From NCBI RefSeq assembly GCF_014652695.1, contig NZ_BMZH01000019.1, positions 1 to 33,876 on the forward strand: a DNA stretch of 33,876 nt. The letters are read 5' to 3'. This document shows positions 33,776 through 33,876 of the stretch, piece by piece. Made by a program: the position numbers and the translations under genes. The notes beneath the pieces are model-generated. The model saw only the letters and a list, made by a program, of their open reading frames with translations, ran no database searches and was not told where the DNA came from. Position 1 is the first letter of the stretch; every line of letters begins with the position of its first letter. Source of the stretch: Algimonas arctica. Its GTDB lineage: Bacteria; Pseudomonadota; Alphaproteobacteria; Caulobacterales; Maricaulaceae.

Positions 33776-33876
33776 GGCATTGTCAGCGGAACACGTGCTT
33801 GAATCTATGTACTAAGTTGGCCGCATGATCCAAAATCCGTTTCGATACTTCAAGACGTCTCGCGAAGTCATCCAAC
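33776..33876 (+). mobile_element. IS6-family insertion sequence, left end (continues past the window)
   Basis: Begins with GGCATTGTCAGCGGAAC (33776-33792), which matches the end of the remnant at 15482-15498 apart from two bases. The transposase starts 49 bp inside. Direction is outward, away from the glucan locus. Confidence 0.75.
33825..33876 (+). CDS. IS6-family transposase, N-terminal start (partial)
   Basis: Seventeen codons are visible from the ATG: MIQNPFRYFKTSREVIQ. The PFRYFKTSREVIQ stretch is the characteristic IS6/IS26-family N-terminus and matches the fragment at 15.4 kb (PFRYSKISREVIQ). The gene runs off the right edge, so its integrity cannot be judged. Confidence 0.75.
   Translation, partial: MIQNPFRYFKTSREVIQ

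Overview
The window comes from an alphaproteobacterial chromosome. Gene families and layout (TonB-dependent receptor, tryptophan-halogenase-like proteins, DUF6445, GH97 and GH13 enzymes, MFS transporter and LacI regulator in one locus; DUF3489-DUF2924-serine recombinase; DUF5681 plus terminase) suggest the Caulobacterales/Maricaulales (marine hyphomonad-like) branch. The genus is not determinable from the sequence alone. No rRNA, tRNA or CRISPR array was seen.

Region 1 (1-4571) is accessory DNA. It holds a broken or partial DNA methyltransferase, a DUF5681 protein and a phage terminase large subunit, joined by ATGA stop/start overlaps, with no other phage structural genes. Next comes a lone 684-aa protein fusing a PD-(D/E)XK-like nuclease domain to a DUF2075/Schlafen-group-3-like helicase, which looks like a defence gene.

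Region 2 (4765-12016) is an envelope and stress-signalling block. It has a periplasmic DUF4198 protein; a 134-aa protein that looks like a decayed ECF sigma region 2, coupled to an RskA-type membrane anti-sigma factor; and a full ECF sigma factor convergent to them. A secreted DUF4331 protein, a proline-tract lipoprotein, a small secreted protein and a trimeric autotransporter adhesin follow. The adhesin head is built from three 84-residue super-repeats of a 14-residue unit.

Region 3 (12362-15498) is a mobile module: DUF3489, DUF2924 and a large serine recombinase. It is followed by two AATTCCC/GGGAATT inverted repeats and a 200-bp remnant of an IS6-family element.

Region 4 (15775-33501) is a complete alpha-glucan (maltodextrin/starch) utilisation locus. 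A TonB-dependent receptor would import oligosaccharides. Lipid-anchored GH13 and GH97 enzymes and a lipid-anchored esterase would process them at the envelope. An MFS transporter would move sugars across the inner membrane, and a cytoplasmic GH13 alpha-glucosidase would finish hydrolysis. A LacI-family regulator is encoded behind the transporter. Two tail-to-tail tryptophan-halogenase-family flavoproteins and a DUF6445 (2OG-oxygenase-like) protein are embedded in the locus, with unknown substrates. Three near-identical 16-bp palindromes of the form RTGCAAA-NN-TTTGCRW lie upstream of the three main transcription directions and are probably the LacI operators.

The last ~100 bases hold the start of a second IS6-family element facing outward. 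Its terminal bases match those of the remnant at 15.4 kb, so the whole 18.3-kb glucan locus sits between two outward-facing IS6-type ends.
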